Assembly (NCBI GenBank): GCA_002007365.1
Contig: LNZR01000060.1
Coordinates: forward strand, 1-42,899
Direction of reading: 5' to 3'
Length of the DNA: 42,899 nt
From: Epulopiscium sp. Nele67-Bin005
GTDB taxonomy: Bacteria > Bacillota > Clostridia > Lachnospirales > Cellulosilyticaceae
The translations under genes were made by a program, and so were the position numbers. Under the pieces are notes generated by a model that was not told where the DNA came from, did not search any database, and saw only the letters and a list, made by a program, of their open reading frames with translations. Positions 8,855 to 20,075 of this stretch are shown here, piece after piece. Position 1 is the stretch's first letter. Each line of letters starts with the position of its first letter.

Positions 8855-11800
8855 CATTTTCTCCTTTCGTATAACTTTCGATTTCTTCCCAAATTTCATG
8901 TTCTGATAATTTTGGTAAAATTTGTGCTTTGTTGTTTTTATCGTTAACATCAAATTGACAAATTGTAGGGTATTTGCAATATGTGCAAGGTGATTTATCG
9001 CCCAATTGACAAGGGTTTGCACTAATTTCTCCATCTAAAATAGACTGGCTTAATTCTTTAATTTTATCTGTAACATACGTTCTCAAATTATCAAATTGTT
9101 CCTCAGTAGCAATTTTAGAAAATGCTGTCCAACCATCTTTTTTTGCTTTAACTGGAATAATTGTGCCTGTAATTTCTTCATCAAAAGCTTTTACAACTTC
9201 TTGATTATCAACAGTTAGACCCGATAATTTATAGGCATCTAAATTAGCTTTTTGTAATGTTTGTGAAGTTTTGCCTTGTTCATATGAGGCATAATTAGTT
9301 TTTAGACGGAAGTAAAACATTCCTGCTGGATTTGTATCAGGTGTGTTTTTTAAATAGGCATCTAAATATAACAGTAATTGAAATTGTAAACCATAAAATA
9401 ACTCCAATAATTCAAAAGAAGTTTTTCCTGATTTATAATCAATAATTTTTATATAGTTCTTATTATCATCTTCAGATATATAAATATCAATTCTATCAAT
9501 TTTGCCTTCTAATTTAATTGTATGCTCGTTGTCAAGTTGTATTATAATTGGGGGCATTACACTTCCAAATTTACCTGTATTTTCAATGCCTTCCTTAAAA
9601 GACAGCTCATAATTTTGAGGTTGGAATTTACCTTCTTCAAGATGATAAGTTAGTGCGTTAATAGCTCTTTTGCACATATTTTGAATTTGATTGGTCATAT
9701 GCTTTAGGCGACCCCCTTCAATATGTTGGCTATTATATTTAGCAATACTTTTATCAATAGCATTTAGCAAACATTGTTCCTGTTCTGTTTTATTAACCGT
9801 AGTCCATTCTTTGTGTATTTTGTCCAATTCTTTAGGGTATTCCTCCAAAACATTGTGAAAAATTGTTCCAACATCTGATGTACTCCACTCAAAAATTTCT
9901 CTATCTTTAGCTTTTAGATTGTATTCTATAAAATAATTACAGGCACATTTGCGAAATTTTTCAAGTTTAGATACGTTTGTAACAATTTCTTTGGAGTGTA
10001 ATGTTTTTGAAGTAGCTGGTAGTAATTTATTTTGTTTGTTAGAGTATAATAAATTTTGGATTAGTAATGTAGCTTTATTTTTCCAGTTTTCATTTGTTAA
10101 ATACCAACTTAAAATATCTCTCCATTGTGTATCTTGACTTTGATTTTCTAAAAAATGTTTTATCGGTAAACTTAGTTTGTTCAAAGTGGACTGGGGAGTA
10201 AATAATAATTCTTCGCTATATTTATCTTCCAGTTCAAACATTTGGTTAAAATTAATAAAAAGTGGAGATGGTTTTAAGGGTTTGCCGTCTTCTTCCATAC
10301 TAATAGCACTAATTATAATTTTATTTTTAGCTCGAGTAAGTGCAGTATAAATTAAAAATTCATTGCTAAAAAGTTGATTGCCTATAAAAGCTTCATAAAA
10401 ATTAGTTGTTTTAGCCTCATTATTTTGGCAAATTTCCCGTAAAGATACATAGTCCATTTCTGAAAATAATGTTGGAGATTGAGAGTGTTTTGGTAAAATT
10501 CCATCATTCATTCCTAAAATAAAAATAATTTTTAGTTGAGGTAATTTGGTTCTTTCTACTTCTCCAATAATTATTTGGTCGTATGAAGGTGGGATAATTC
10601 CCATTTTAATGTAGGTAAAACTTATTTTTAGAATTTGTTTATAGGCTGTAAGGGTTACTTGTTCATCACCCAAAGTTTCTACTAATCGGTCAATTACCTC
10701 TATAACTTGGCTATAAATTTGCTCATTTTCAATTTGTAAACTTAAATTATTTTGCTCTTTATAATACTCCACTGTTTTTTGAACACTAGTGTAAGCATCT
10801 ATCTTTTTTAAAAAGGCATATACAATTCGAGTCATATGAAAAACGGAAATTTTAGATGTTGAACCATCAGACTTAATTGCATTTTCCACAAGTTTAATTA
10901 AATTCCAAAAACGAACTCTAGTATCATTTAAAAGGTCTAAATCCCAGTCTTTTTCACCATAAGTCCATTCATTTTCCCATCTATTCCTAAATCTTATACC
11001 ATAGGCCAAAAGATAATTATCTAGGTAGTCAATTTCATCTTGGGTGAATGGAAGCATTTGTGTTTTGAGTAGAGCCATTACAGAAGGATAGCTCCAGCCA
11101 GTCGTTACAACATCAAGCAAACTTATAATTACGCTAACTAGATTATTAGTTTGAACATCTCTTTTCATATCCAAAAAATATGGGATATTATATTCTTCAA
11201 AGACACTACCAATATATGGTTGATATCTATTTATATCACCAACTAAAATTGCAATTTCATTATAACGGTAGTTTTGTTCAAAAATATAGTGATGAATTTG
11301 TTGGGCTACTTTTTCAATTTCTATAGCGATTGTAGGGTAAATATTTAGTTTAACATTATCACTTTTTGTTGGAGTTTCTTCCTTATTAATAGTAAGATAA
11401 TATTTGTGCAATTTCCATACATCTGGATTTACGTTACGTTGTTCGTTTTCACAAAGATGGATATTGAAATTTGATTGATTGTTGATATTTTGCAACTTGT
11501 GCAAAGTTTTTATACTACTATAAAAAAGATTATTTTGCTTAATTTCTTCATCTTGTGTATATATTTTATCCATAGGCAAAGTAATAGTTAACATTTCAGC
11601 TTGTAAATTAAGTTGGTTTATTACTTGAAATTGGCCTTCTGTAAATCCAAAAAATCCATCAATCCAAATTTTTGTATTTTTAAATTGAGGGTCTTGAGCT
11701 AGTTGTTTAGCTAACAATATTACACTGCCTTCTAATGTTAAAAATTTATTTTCTACGTAATCATTAAACCAGCCGTAAATTTTATCTAAATCCTGCAACT

Positions 11801-12254
11801 TGATATTAAGTATAGAACTATCGTTTTCTTCTTTTTTGAGAAATGTTAATAATTCTTGCCCAACTCCATTTTGCTCACAAATCGTAATAAGACGATTGAT
11901 ATGTTCTACAAACCCTTCTTGATTATAACTTTTTCCATAAAAATCAAGCTTTTTTTTATGTTGTTCAAGCAACTTTTTTATAATCATCATACGTTCCAAA
12001 TCATCAATAATTGGAAATTTTGACAGGTTGTTATTAATTGATATATGTTGAACTAAATTTTTAAAACTTATTACTTCTACTGAAAATAGCCCTGGGTATA
12101 ACTTATTTGCTAGTTCTCGTTGTGTTTGTAAATTAAATTGTTCAGGCACTATAACTATCAATCGTTGAAAGGGATTGATTTTAAGGCAATCTTTTATCAT
12201 CTCATAACAATGATGTGTTTTTCCACTGCCTAACTCTCCTATAATTATTTCCAT
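8844..12254 (-). CDS. addB: ATP-dependent helicase/nuclease subunit B (AddB)
   Basis: Partner of AddA: an inactive-helicase scaffold with its own nuclease domain. 1136 residues, usual size. Residues 6-13 are the Walker A GELGSGKT. The C-terminal nuclease motif is LEGKIDRIDIY...IKIIDYKSGKT. The iron-sulfur cluster cysteines typical of AddB are present: one site at KFRKCACNYF and three more in CQLGDKSPCTYCKYPTICQF. Start ATG behind TTAGGAGTGG. It is translationally coupled to addA through an overlap. A strong terminator for the gene upstream lies only 23 bases before the start, so addBA needs either read-through or a promoter hidden in the end of that gene. Confidence 0.95.
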   Translation of the reverse strand: MEIIIGELGSGKTHHCYEMIKDCLKINPFQRLIVIVPEQFNLQTQRELANKLYPGLFSVEVISFKNLVQHISINNNLSKFPIIDDLERMMIIKKLLEQHKKKLDFYGKSYNQEGFVEHINRLITICEQNGVGQELLTFLKKEENDSSILNIKLQDLDKIYGWFNDYVENKFLTLEGSVILLAKQLAQDPQFKNTKIWIDGFFGFTEGQFQVINQLNLQAEMLTITLPMDKIYTQDEEIKQNNLFYSSIKTLHKLQNINNQSNFNIHLCENEQRNVNPDVWKLHKYYLTINKEETPTKSDNVKLNIYPTIAIEIEKVAQQIHHYIFEQNYRYNEIAILVGDINRYQPYIGSVFEEYNIPYFLDMKRDVQTNNLVSVIISLLDVVTTGWSYPSVMALLKTQMLPFTQDEIDYLDNYLLAYGIRFRNRWENEWTYGEKDWDLDLLNDTRVRFWNLIKLVENAIKSDGSTSKISVFHMTRIVYAFLKKIDAYTSVQKTVEYYKEQNNLSLQIENEQIYSQVIEVIDRLVETLGDEQVTLTAYKQILKISFTYIKMGIIPPSYDQIIIGEVERTKLPQLKIIFILGMNDGILPKHSQSPTLFSEMDYVSLREICQNNEAKTTNFYEAFIGNQLFSNEFLIYTALTRAKNKIIISAISMEEDGKPLKPSPLFINFNQMFELEDKYSEELLFTPQSTLNKLSLPIKHFLENQSQDTQWRDILSWYLTNENWKNKATLLIQNLLYSNKQNKLLPATSKTLHSKEIVTNVSKLEKFRKCACNYFIEYNLKAKDREIFEWSTSDVGTIFHNVLEEYPKELDKIHKEWTTVNKTEQEQCLLNAIDKSIAKYNSQHIEGGRLKHMTNQIQNMCKRAINALTYHLEEGKFQPQNYELSFKEGIENTGKFGSVMPPIIIQLDNEHTIKLEGKIDRIDIYISEDDNKNYIKIIDYKSGKTSFELLELFYGLQFQLLLYLDAYLKNTPDTNPAGMFYFRLKTNYASYEQGKTSQTLQKANLDAYKLSGLTVDNQEVVKAFDEEITGTIIPVKAKKDGWTAFSKIATEEQFDNLRTYVTDKIKELSQSILDGEISANPCQLGDKSPCTYCKYPTICQFDVNDKNNKAQILPKLSEHEIWEEIESYTKGENDEQ

Positions 12255-12276
12255 ATTTTACCACTCCTAAACTCTA

Positions 12277-12304
12277 CAAAAAAAGCTAACTTTATCAGTT
12301 AGCT
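12277..12304 (-). terminator. Intrinsic terminator of the hydrolase gene
   Basis: Minus strand AGCTAACT, a 5-base loop, AGTTAGCT, then TTTTTTT. A perfect 8-bp stem with U-tract that overlaps the stop codon of the gene before it. Confidence 0.85.
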
Positions 12305-13018
12305 CAGTAAAAATTGCAATGTGATTTCTATCATTTCTTCTTGCTGTGCTATTACATCAATTGTGGCTTCATTATCTCCACTTTGTTCTCCATACATTCC
12401 AAATTGAGCATGATTTGCTCCTTCTATCATATGAAAAACTGCATTTTCAGGAAAATTATCACGGCTTTGCTCAATTTCATCAATAGTTGAAAGTCCGTCT
12501 AACTCTCCATAAATACTCAATACTTTTAAGTTGGAATTAGTTAAATCAACGGTTTCCATAGGATATGAAGCAAGCATGATTAATCCTTTAACTAAGTCTA
12601 TATTTTCACTAGCGAATAAACTTGCTGCAACTCCACCCATAGAATGTCCTGCTACGTACCAATTTTCTATTTCAGGATACTGTTGTATAATTTTGTTTGA
12701 TATGTTAATATCCAAAATTGCTAAATTTAAATTAAGGTTTGGAATTACTACTAAATATCCTTCTTGTGCTAAGGCGTTGGCATAATATCCGTAGGCCAAC
12801 GGTTCAACTAATGCTCCACTATAAAAAATAATTCCAGTCTTTGCGTTTGGTGTTTCTGGGGCAAAAACTATATTTTTATTTTCATTTGAATAGGATAATT
12901 CTGATAAGTTAGTATTTGGTTTATAAGTTTGGAATGTTACAAGTATAAACCCTACTATAAATACAGTTATAATTCCAAACATACTCTTTAAAGTTTGTTT
13001 TAACATTCCTTTGCGCAT
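12299..13018 (-). CDS. Membrane-anchored alpha/beta hydrolase
   Basis: 239 residues. Residues ~10-30 (FGIITVFIVGFILVTF) are a hydrophobic N-terminal anchor or uncleaved signal, so the enzyme probably faces outward. The nucleophile elbow is GHSMGG near residue 124. A likely acid is in YGELDGLS, and the catalytic His is in EGANHAQFG near the C-terminus, the layout of the dienelactone hydrolase-like alpha/beta hydrolase_5 group. Substrate cannot be predicted. It lies 8 bases downstream of the TIM-barrel gene and ends in its own terminator. Confidence 0.8.
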   Translation of the reverse strand: MRKGMLKQTLKSMFGIITVFIVGFILVTFQTYKPNTNLSELSYSNENKNIVFAPETPNAKTGIIFYSGALVEPLAYGYYANALAQEGYLVVIPNLNLNLAILDINISNKIIQQYPEIENWYVAGHSMGGVAASLFASENIDLVKGLIMLASYPMETVDLTNSNLKVLSIYGELDGLSTIDEIEQSRDNFPENAVFHMIEGANHAQFGMYGEQSGDNEATIDVIAQQEEMIEITLQFLLS

Positions 13019-13026
13019 ACATACCT

Positions 13027-14010
13027 CTAATATATTATACCTAAAGCTTTATTTTGTATTTTCATAAAATAATTTAATTCGTAAATTGTTTGCGGGTTAG
13101 TTTCAAATACACAAAATTGTGGATTTATTACCTCTACAATTTCTTTTGCTATAGGGTGGTCAAAAGGTTGATGAGGGTCTAATTTATTTACGTGTTCCAT
13201 CAAAATTTTGTGTTTTAACTTTTTATCTGTGGTAGATTGATATTTTTCTAGTTTGTATAAATGATTTTGCTTCATATAGTGCTTTGGTAAAGTTTTATTT
13301 AGATGAACTCCATAAATATAGGGTTTTATTTCTCCCAAATTGTTAACAACTTTTGATATATAGTCAAAACATTTTTTTTCGTTATCAATTTGTGGATTGG
13401 TCAAAGTCAAGTGAGATATATCTATAACAAAACCGATATTTTTGTACTTAACTCCACTAAGTATCTTCTCACAAATTGACTTATTCAAATACGTAAGTCC
13501 TGGCCACCACAAATTTTCAAATAACAATAATGGACCATTTTCATTGTGAGGAAATGCTAAATTTATGAGTTCGATAGTTGCATCAACTACTTCTTCATCG
13601 GAATAATCAAATTTCCATGTAAAGGAGTCTTCTGGGCGAATGTGGGATATGTGAAAAACCATATACTCAGCCTGTAGAGTTTTTGCTCTTTCGTACTGAA
13701 GTTGATATTTTTCAACTATAATATTTTTGTTGAGTCCTCCATAATAATTGATTACATCATTATCATCACCAATGTATTTTTCAACTAGAAGTTTATTTTC
13801 TTTCCAAAATTCTAACCACATTGGATAAAAGTTAAGGTGAATTCCTGTTATCAAATCAGGATTGATATTTTGTAGAGGATAATCTAAAGTTAGCCCAAGC
13901 TCTACACCGTCAAGCTGATGTTTTTCTAAAAAATCTTTTATTAATTGCCAATCATTTTTAAACCATGTTAAATATTTTTTCGTTGTTGAAAGATGCATTA
14001 ATTTCTGCAT
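13027..14010 (-). CDS. TIM-barrel sugar isomerase/endonuclease-IV-like protein
   Basis: 327 residues. The segment order suggests the xylose isomerase-like/AP endonuclease 2 TIM-barrel superfamily: DGVELGLTLDY near residue 35, FHISHIRPED, LLLFENLWWPG, IGFVIDISHLTL, GVHLNKTLPKHY and a final CVFETNPQ, with metal-type Glu, Asp and His residues on the strand ends. Many members act on small sugars or cyclitols and others have no known substrate. It is third from last in a short minus-strand cluster (YcxB-like, this gene, hydrolase) with gaps of about 10 bases. The specific activity is not inferable. Confidence 0.7.
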   Translation of the reverse strand: MQKLMHLSTTKKYLTWFKNDWQLIKDFLEKHQLDGVELGLTLDYPLQNINPDLITGIHLNFYPMWLEFWKENKLLVEKYIGDDNDVINYYGGLNKNIIVEKYQLQYERAKTLQAEYMVFHISHIRPEDSFTWKFDYSDEEVVDATIELINLAFPHNENGPLLLFENLWWPGLTYLNKSICEKILSGVKYKNIGFVIDISHLTLTNPQIDNEKKCFDYISKVVNNLGEIKPYIYGVHLNKTLPKHYMKQNHLYKLEKYQSTTDKKLKHKILMEHVNKLDPHQPFDHPIAKEIVEVINPQFCVFETNPQTIYELNYFMKIQNKALGIIY

Positions 14011-14020
14011 GTAAAATCCT

Positions 14021-14542
14021 TTAGCCTTTTAAATTATAATTTTCTTGTGGAACTGCTTGCTTAATAATTGTGCGTAACAGTTCGATTTGCTCATTTTCCA
14101 TACAATCTTTTGGAATAATTTGAGCTTGTACAGCGTCTACAAAAAATCTAAAATCTTTATTTGTTTCTTTGATTATGCTGTAAGTTTGCCAAGATACAAT
14201 ATCACTCATTTCTCCTACTTCTAAAGATATTTTATCTGTAAAGAAATTATATTTAGAAGGAGCTGAAAAAATAGGCATTTGCATTTGCATTAGTGTTATT
14301 TGCCAAACTTTCATAGGTGTTCCACATAGTGCTAAAGCAGTAAGTATAATCCACAAAATATTATGCGATAAAAATACACCTAGTGAAGAAGTGTTTATAG
14401 TCCATTGATATGCCACGTATCCCAACAATGCACACCCCATTAAAAATGTGAGTTTGCTAAATTTTGAGCGATAAGCAACCCATAGATTATAACGCATAAC
14501 GTCTTTGATTTTTAATTTGACAGTTACTTCTACATTTTGCAT
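14021..14542 (-). CDS. YcxB-like family membrane protein
   Basis: 173 residues with two membrane segments (about 32-48, LTFLMGCALLGYVAYQW, and 58-75, LSHNILWIILTALALCGT), then a cytoplasmic domain. The order ...KISLEVGEMSDIVSWQTYSIIKE followed by FFVDAVQAQIIPKDC matches the YcxB-like C-terminal domain (a small PH-like fold) found across Firmicutes. Its role in the family is unknown. It is the first gene of the cluster leading to the hydrolase. Confidence 0.6.
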   Translation of the reverse strand: MQNVEVTVKLKIKDVMRYNLWVAYRSKFSKLTFLMGCALLGYVAYQWTINTSSLGVFLSHNILWIILTALALCGTPMKVWQITLMQMQMPIFSAPSKYNFFTDKISLEVGEMSDIVSWQTYSIIKETNKDFRFFVDAVQAQIIPKDCMENEQIELLRTIIKQAVPQENYNLKG

Positions 14543-14734
14543 TCTAATCTCCTTTTCTAGTTTAGTATGGTGCTTTGTAATTATACCATTATTCTTTTAA
14601 AAATACTACTTCTATTCACAGTTTATTAACAAAAAATGCGTATTTTTTTATTTATACTCCATAAATTTCCATTATTAATGTCGAATGATAGAGTTATAAA
14701 AATTTATTTTTTTATTTGAATGTGTATAAAAGCA
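14543..14734. other. Intergenic, AT-rich
   Basis: Between eno and the YcxB-like gene. Very AT-rich with long A/T runs. It should contain the promoter of the downstream gene cluster, but I could not pick one confidently. Confidence 0.5.
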
Positions 14735-14778
14735 TAAAAAAAAGGCTAACCTCTAGATAAGAAGTTAACCTTTTTTTA
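14735..14778 (-). terminator. Terminator of the glycolytic operon (after eno)
   Basis: Minus strand AAGGTTAAC, a 12-base loop, GGTTAGCCTT, then an 8-base U-tract. It overlaps the last bases before the eno stop and ends the cggR-to-eno operon. Confidence 0.85.
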
Positions 14779-14785
14779 ATTATAA

Positions 14786-16266
<1,481 letters not shown>

Positions 16267-16275
16267 AGATTTAAT

Positions 16276-16302
16276 TTAGCAAGGGGATATACCCCAAGCT
16301 AA
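16276..16302 (-). other. Stem-loop directly after gpmI
   Basis: TTAGC, AA mismatch, GGGG, ATATA loop, CCCC, AA, GCTAA: a long symmetric hairpin that starts three bases after the gpmI stop. There is no U-tract, so mRNA stabilisation or processing is more likely than termination. Confidence 0.6.
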
Positions 16303-16304
16303 GA

Positions 16305-17837
16305 TTATTTTTGAAGTAAAGTTTCACCAGTCATTTCAGCAGGTACATCAACTTCCATCATATCAAGTAATGTTGGAGCGATATCTGCAAGTTTTCCATT
16401 TTCTTTTAATGTAACTCCATCATTGTAGTTAACTAAAACAAATGGTACTGGATTGATTGTGTGAGCTGTAAATGGTTGGTTAGTTTCTAAATCTACCATT
16501 ACCTCTGCGTTTCCGTGGTCAGCTGTAATAATTCCGTTTCCATCTACTTCTTCTAATGCAGTAATTACTTGGTTTACAGCTGTATCAACTGCTTCAATAG
16601 CTTTAATTGCTGCATTTAAATCACCAGTGTGTCCAACCATATCTGGGTTTGCAAAGTTTGAAATAATTAGGTCATATCCACCATTACGGATAGCATCTTC
16701 TAATTTATCAGCTACTTCAAAAACGCTCATTTCTGGTTGTAAATCGTAAGTTGCAACTTTTGGAGAAGATACAAGTACACGTTCTTCGTTAGTGTTTGGC
16801 TCTTCAACCCCACCATTAAAGAAGAATGTAACGTGTGCATATTTCTCAGTTTCTGCAATACGTAATTGTTTTTTTCCTTTGCTTGCTAAATACTCACCTA
16901 AAGTGTTAGTAAGCGTTTGAGGTTGGAATGCAACTTCTTTATTTGGAATAGTTACATCGTATTGAGTAAGTGCTACAAAATTTGTAGTTACATAGTTACG
17001 AGTAAATTCAGCAAATTCAGGATCAACGATTGCACGAGTAATTTCTCTTGCTCTATCTGGTCTGAAGTTGAAGAATACTACGCTATCCCCTTCAGTAATT
17101 GTTGCTACTGCATTTCCATCTTTTTGAATTACAGTAGGTAATACGAATTCATCGTAAGTTTCTTTTGCATAGTTTTCAGTCATTGCTTCTACTGCATTTG
17201 TAGCAGTTTCACCTTGACCATTTAATAATGCATTGTATGCAAGTTCAACTCTTTCCCATCTGTTATCACGGTCCATTGCATAGTAACGCCCTGATAATGA
17301 AGCGATTTCTCCAACACCGATTTCATCAAGTTTAGCTTGTAATTGCTCAACAAAACCTTTTCCTGATGCTGGAGGTGTGTCACGTCCATCTAAGAATGCG
17401 TGTACATATACTTTTGTAAGACCTACTTTTTTAGCCATTTCGATTAATCCATAAAGGTGGTCGATGTGACTATGAACTCCACCATCAGATAAAAGACCCA
17501 TAAAGTGTAGAGCTTTATCTTCAGATTTTGCTTTTTCCATAGCATCTTTAAGCGCTTTATTTTCTAAGATTTCACCATCTTGGATAGCTTTTGTAATACG
17601 AGTAAGCTCTTGGTAAACGATACGTCCAGCACCAATATTTAAGTGTCCAACTTCTGAATTACCCATTTGTCCAGCTGGTAACCCAACTTCCATACCACTT
17701 GCAAATCCTTGCACTGTAGGATATTTTTTCATAAGAGCATCAATATGTGGTTTTTTTGCTAAAGCGATTGCATTAGCTTCTTCATTTTTGTTAATTCCAA
17801 ATCCATCTAAAATTAATAATAAAGTAGTTTTTTTCAT
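16305..17837 (-). CDS. gpmI: Phosphoglycerate mutase, 2,3-bisphosphoglycerate-independent
   Basis: Interconverts 3- and 2-phosphoglycerate with two Mn ions and a phosphoserine intermediate. 510 residues, standard. Ser62 lies in GQMGNSEVGHLNIG. Metal and substrate motifs include LLILDGFGINKNEEANA, GGVHSHIDHLYGL, FLDGRDTPP, GRYYAMDRDNRWER, FNFRPDRARE, and the alkaline-phosphatase-like MVGHTGD and ITADHGNAE. It starts 12 bases after tpiA, inside the glycolytic operon. Confidence 0.97.
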   Translation of the reverse strand: MKKTTLLLILDGFGINKNEEANAIALAKKPHIDALMKKYPTVQGFASGMEVGLPAGQMGNSEVGHLNIGAGRIVYQELTRITKAIQDGEILENKALKDAMEKAKSEDKALHFMGLLSDGGVHSHIDHLYGLIEMAKKVGLTKVYVHAFLDGRDTPPASGKGFVEQLQAKLDEIGVGEIASLSGRYYAMDRDNRWERVELAYNALLNGQGETATNAVEAMTENYAKETYDEFVLPTVIQKDGNAVATITEGDSVVFFNFRPDRAREITRAIVDPEFAEFTRNYVTTNFVALTQYDVTIPNKEVAFQPQTLTNTLGEYLASKGKKQLRIAETEKYAHVTFFFNGGVEEPNTNEERVLVSSPKVATYDLQPEMSVFEVADKLEDAIRNGGYDLIISNFANPDMVGHTGDLNAAIKAIEAVDTAVNQVITALEEVDGNGIITADHGNAEVMVDLETNQPFTAHTINPVPFVLVNYNDGVTLKENGKLADIAPTLLDMMEVDVPAEMTGETLLQK

Positions 17838-17849
17838 ATCTTCAGCCTC

Positions 17850-18596
17850 TTATTTGTAGTTAACGATATCAGCGAAACCTTCTGTAAGGCTTGCTCCACC
17901 AACTAATCCACCATCAATGTTACCCATGTTAAATAATTCGTTTGCATTAGCTCCATTTACAGAACCACCGTATTGGATACGAATTACATCAGCAGTTTCT
18001 TGTCCATAAACATCAGCAAGTACTTCTCTGATTGCTTTACAAACTTCTTCAGCTTGCTCAGATGTAGCAGTTTTTCCAGTTCCGATTGCCCAAACTGGCT
18101 CATAAGCGATTACTACTTTTTTAGCATCTTCTGCAGATACATCTTTAAGTGCAATTTTAGTTTGAAGGCTAACTAATTCGATAGTTACATTTTGCTCTCT
18201 ATCTTCTAAAGTTTCTCCAACACATACAATTGGAACTAATCCAGCTTCTAAAGCTTTGATAGTTTTTTGGTTTACAGTTACATCAGTTTCTGCAAAGTAT
18301 TGTCTTCTTTCAGAGTGTCCTAAAACTACGTATTTTACTCCTAATTCTGCTAACATAGAAGCAGAAGTTTCTCCAGTGAACGCTCCATTAGCTTCAAAGT
18401 GCATATTTTGTGCTCCAACTCCGATGTTTGTTCCTTTAGTTGCTTCTACAACTGCTGATAAACAAACAATTGATGGACATACTACAACTTCAACATTATC
18501 AGTATCAATGCTTCCTTTTAAAGTGTTGATAAGTTCAACAGCCTCTTTTGGAGTTTTGTTCATTTTCCAGTTTCCAGCAATAATTTTTTTACGCAT
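17850..18596 (-). CDS. tpiA: Triosephosphate isomerase
   Basis: Interconverts dihydroxyacetone phosphate and glyceraldehyde 3-phosphate. 248 residues from MRKKIIAGNWKMN, the family length. The catalytic residues are visible: Lys in GNWKMN, His in VLGHSERR, Glu in AYEPVWAIGTGKTA, and the phosphate loop QYGGSVNG. The open frame begins further upstream, but GAGAGGGGA eight bases before the ATG at 18596 and the conserved N-terminus set the start. Confidence 0.97.
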   Translation of the reverse strand: MRKKIIAGNWKMNKTPKEAVELINTLKGSIDTDNVEVVVCPSIVCLSAVVEATKGTNIGVGAQNMHFEANGAFTGETSASMLAELGVKYVVLGHSERRQYFAETDVTVNQKTIKALEAGLVPIVCVGETLEDREQNVTIELVSLQTKIALKDVSAEDAKKVVIAYEPVWAIGTGKTATSEQAEEVCKAIREVLADVYGQETADVIRIQYGGSVNGANANELFNMGNIDGGLVGGASLTEGFADIVNYK

Positions 18597-18702
18597 AATT
18601 ATTTCCCCTCTCAAATTAAATAAAATTAAGTTTAACTTCTTATTAAAAGGCATCGACCTTAGCCCTCTTAATAAAAATTTAATATAAATTTACATAGCAA
18701 GC

Positions 18703-18725
18703 AATCTTCCCACCAAATTGATGGG
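18703..18725 (-). other. Stem-loop between pgk and tpiA
   Basis: Minus strand TTCCCATC, AATTT loop, GGTGGGAA: an 8-bp stem with one G-U pair. There is no U-tract. Probably an mRNA processing or stability element in the operon transcript. Confidence 0.55.
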
Positions 18726-18749
18726 AAAATTGTGCATATAATATAGAAA

Positions 18750-19964
18750 TTACTTGTTGTCTGCTGCTGCAACTCCTGGAAGTTCTTTTCCTTCTAAGAA
18801 CTCAAGACTTGCTCCACCACCTGTAGAGATGTGAGTCATTTTATCAGCAATTCCAAGACGTTTAACAGCGTTTACAGAATCTCCACCACCAACGATAGTA
18901 GTTGCTCCTTCTAATTCTGCTACTGACATACCAACATCTAATGTACCTTTTGCGAAGTTTTCAAATTCAAATACTCCCATTGGTCCATTCCAAACAACAG
19001 TTTTTGCTCCTTCTAAAGCTTTTTTGAAAGTTTCGATAGATTTTGGTCCAATATCAAATCCTGACCAACCAGCTTCAATTGTTTCAACAGTTTTGAACTC
19101 TGTATCGTTAGAGAATTCTTTACCGATTACGTGGTCAACTGGAAGAAGAAGGTTAACTCCTTTTTCTTTAGCTTTGTTTACCATTTCTAAAGCGTAATCT
19201 AATTTATCTTCTTCTAATAAAGAGTTTCCTACTTCTTGTCCTTGAGCTTTAAGGAAAGTATAAGCCATTCCTCCACCAATGATAAGTGTATCAACTTTTT
19301 CTAATAAGTTGTTGATAACTCCAATTTTATCAGAAACTTTCGCTCCACCTAAAATAGCTACGAAAGGTCTAACTGGGTTTTCTACAGACTCACCTAAGAA
19401 TTTGATTTCTTTTTCCATTAAGTATCCAACAACGTTATCACCACAAAGTTTTGCAACACCAACATTTGAGCAGTGTGCACGGTGAGCTGTTCCGAATGCA
19501 TCATTAACAAAAACTTGTTTGTCACAAAGACTTGCTAATTCTTCTGCATAAGTATTCGCTGCTTCGTCTTTTCCGTATTTAGTTTCTTCAGCTCTGTAAC
19601 GAGTGTTTTGTAATAATAAAACTTCTCCGTTTTGTAAGCTGTTTGCTAAATCTTGAGTAGTTGCTCCTGTTACTGTGTTATCATCAGCAAATTTTACATC
19701 TACTCCTAAGTGTTTAGAAAGACTCTCAGCAACTGGTGCTAAAGAAAGCTCTGGTTTTGGCTCTCCTTTTGGTTTACCTAAGTGAGAACAAAGAATAACT
19801 TTTGCACCTTGCTCCATAAGTTTTTTAATAGTTGGAAGAGCTCCGATAATACGGTTTTCGTTTTGGATTACTCCATCTTTTAAAGGTACATTAAAATCAC
19901 AACGTACAAGTACTTTTTTACCTGCAAGGTCTGTTAATTGGTCTACAGTTTTTTTGTTTAACAT
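18750..19964 (-). CDS. pgk: Phosphoglycerate kinase
   Basis: Makes ATP from 1,3-bisphosphoglycerate. 404 residues. N-terminal substrate motifs [11 protein letters not shown] and the [13 protein letters not shown] loop, the hinge region [12 protein letters not shown], nucleotide-domain motifs [31 protein letters not shown], and the terminal [16 protein letters not shown] are all present. Start ATG at 19964 behind a GGGAGAA sequence. It is the third gene of the operon, between gap and tpiA. Confidence 0.97.
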   Translation of the reverse strand: MLNKKTVDQLTDLAGKKVLVRCDFNVPLKDGVIQNENRIIGALPTIKKLMEQGAKVILCSHLGKPKGEPKPELSLAPVAESLSKHLGVDVKFADDNTVTGATTQDLANSLQNGEVLLLQNTRYRAEETKYGKDEAANTYAEELASLCDKQVFVNDAFGTAHRAHCSNVGVAKLCGDNVVGYLMEKEIKFLGESVENPVRPFVAILGGAKVSDKIGVINNLLEKVDTLIIGGGMAYTFLKAQGQEVGNSLLEEDKLDYALEMVNKAKEKGVNLLLPVDHVIGKEFSNDTEFKTVETIEAGWSGFDIGPKSIETFKKALEGAKTVVWNGPMGVFEFENFAKGTLDVGMSVAELEGATTIVGGGDSVNAVKRLGIADKMTHISTGGGASLEFLEGKELPGVAAADNK

Positions 19965-20024
19965 TTTCTATTCTCCCTTTTATAATTTCATATGTTCAAT
20001 CTATGTTCTTTTATTTCTATTAAA

Positions 20025-20056
20025 GAGGGATTTCAATCCAAAGACCGAAACCCCTC
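20025..20056 (-). other. Stem-loop between gap and pgk
   Basis: Minus strand GAGGGGTTTC, 12-base loop, GAAATCCCTC: a 10-bp stem with one G-U pair. The following U-tract is short, so partial termination or 3' protection of the gap message is possible. Confidence 0.6.
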
Positions 20057-20075
20057 CTATAAGGATTTACTTTAA

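Noticed and set aside
8855-9034. 60-residue N-terminal extension of AddA
   Set aside because: It is the 3' part of addB read in another frame; the RBS and conserved N-terminus place the start at 8854/8857.
18256-18687. 143-codon plus-strand frame across tpiA
   Set aside because: Shadow of a highly conserved gene on the other strand, with no RBS.
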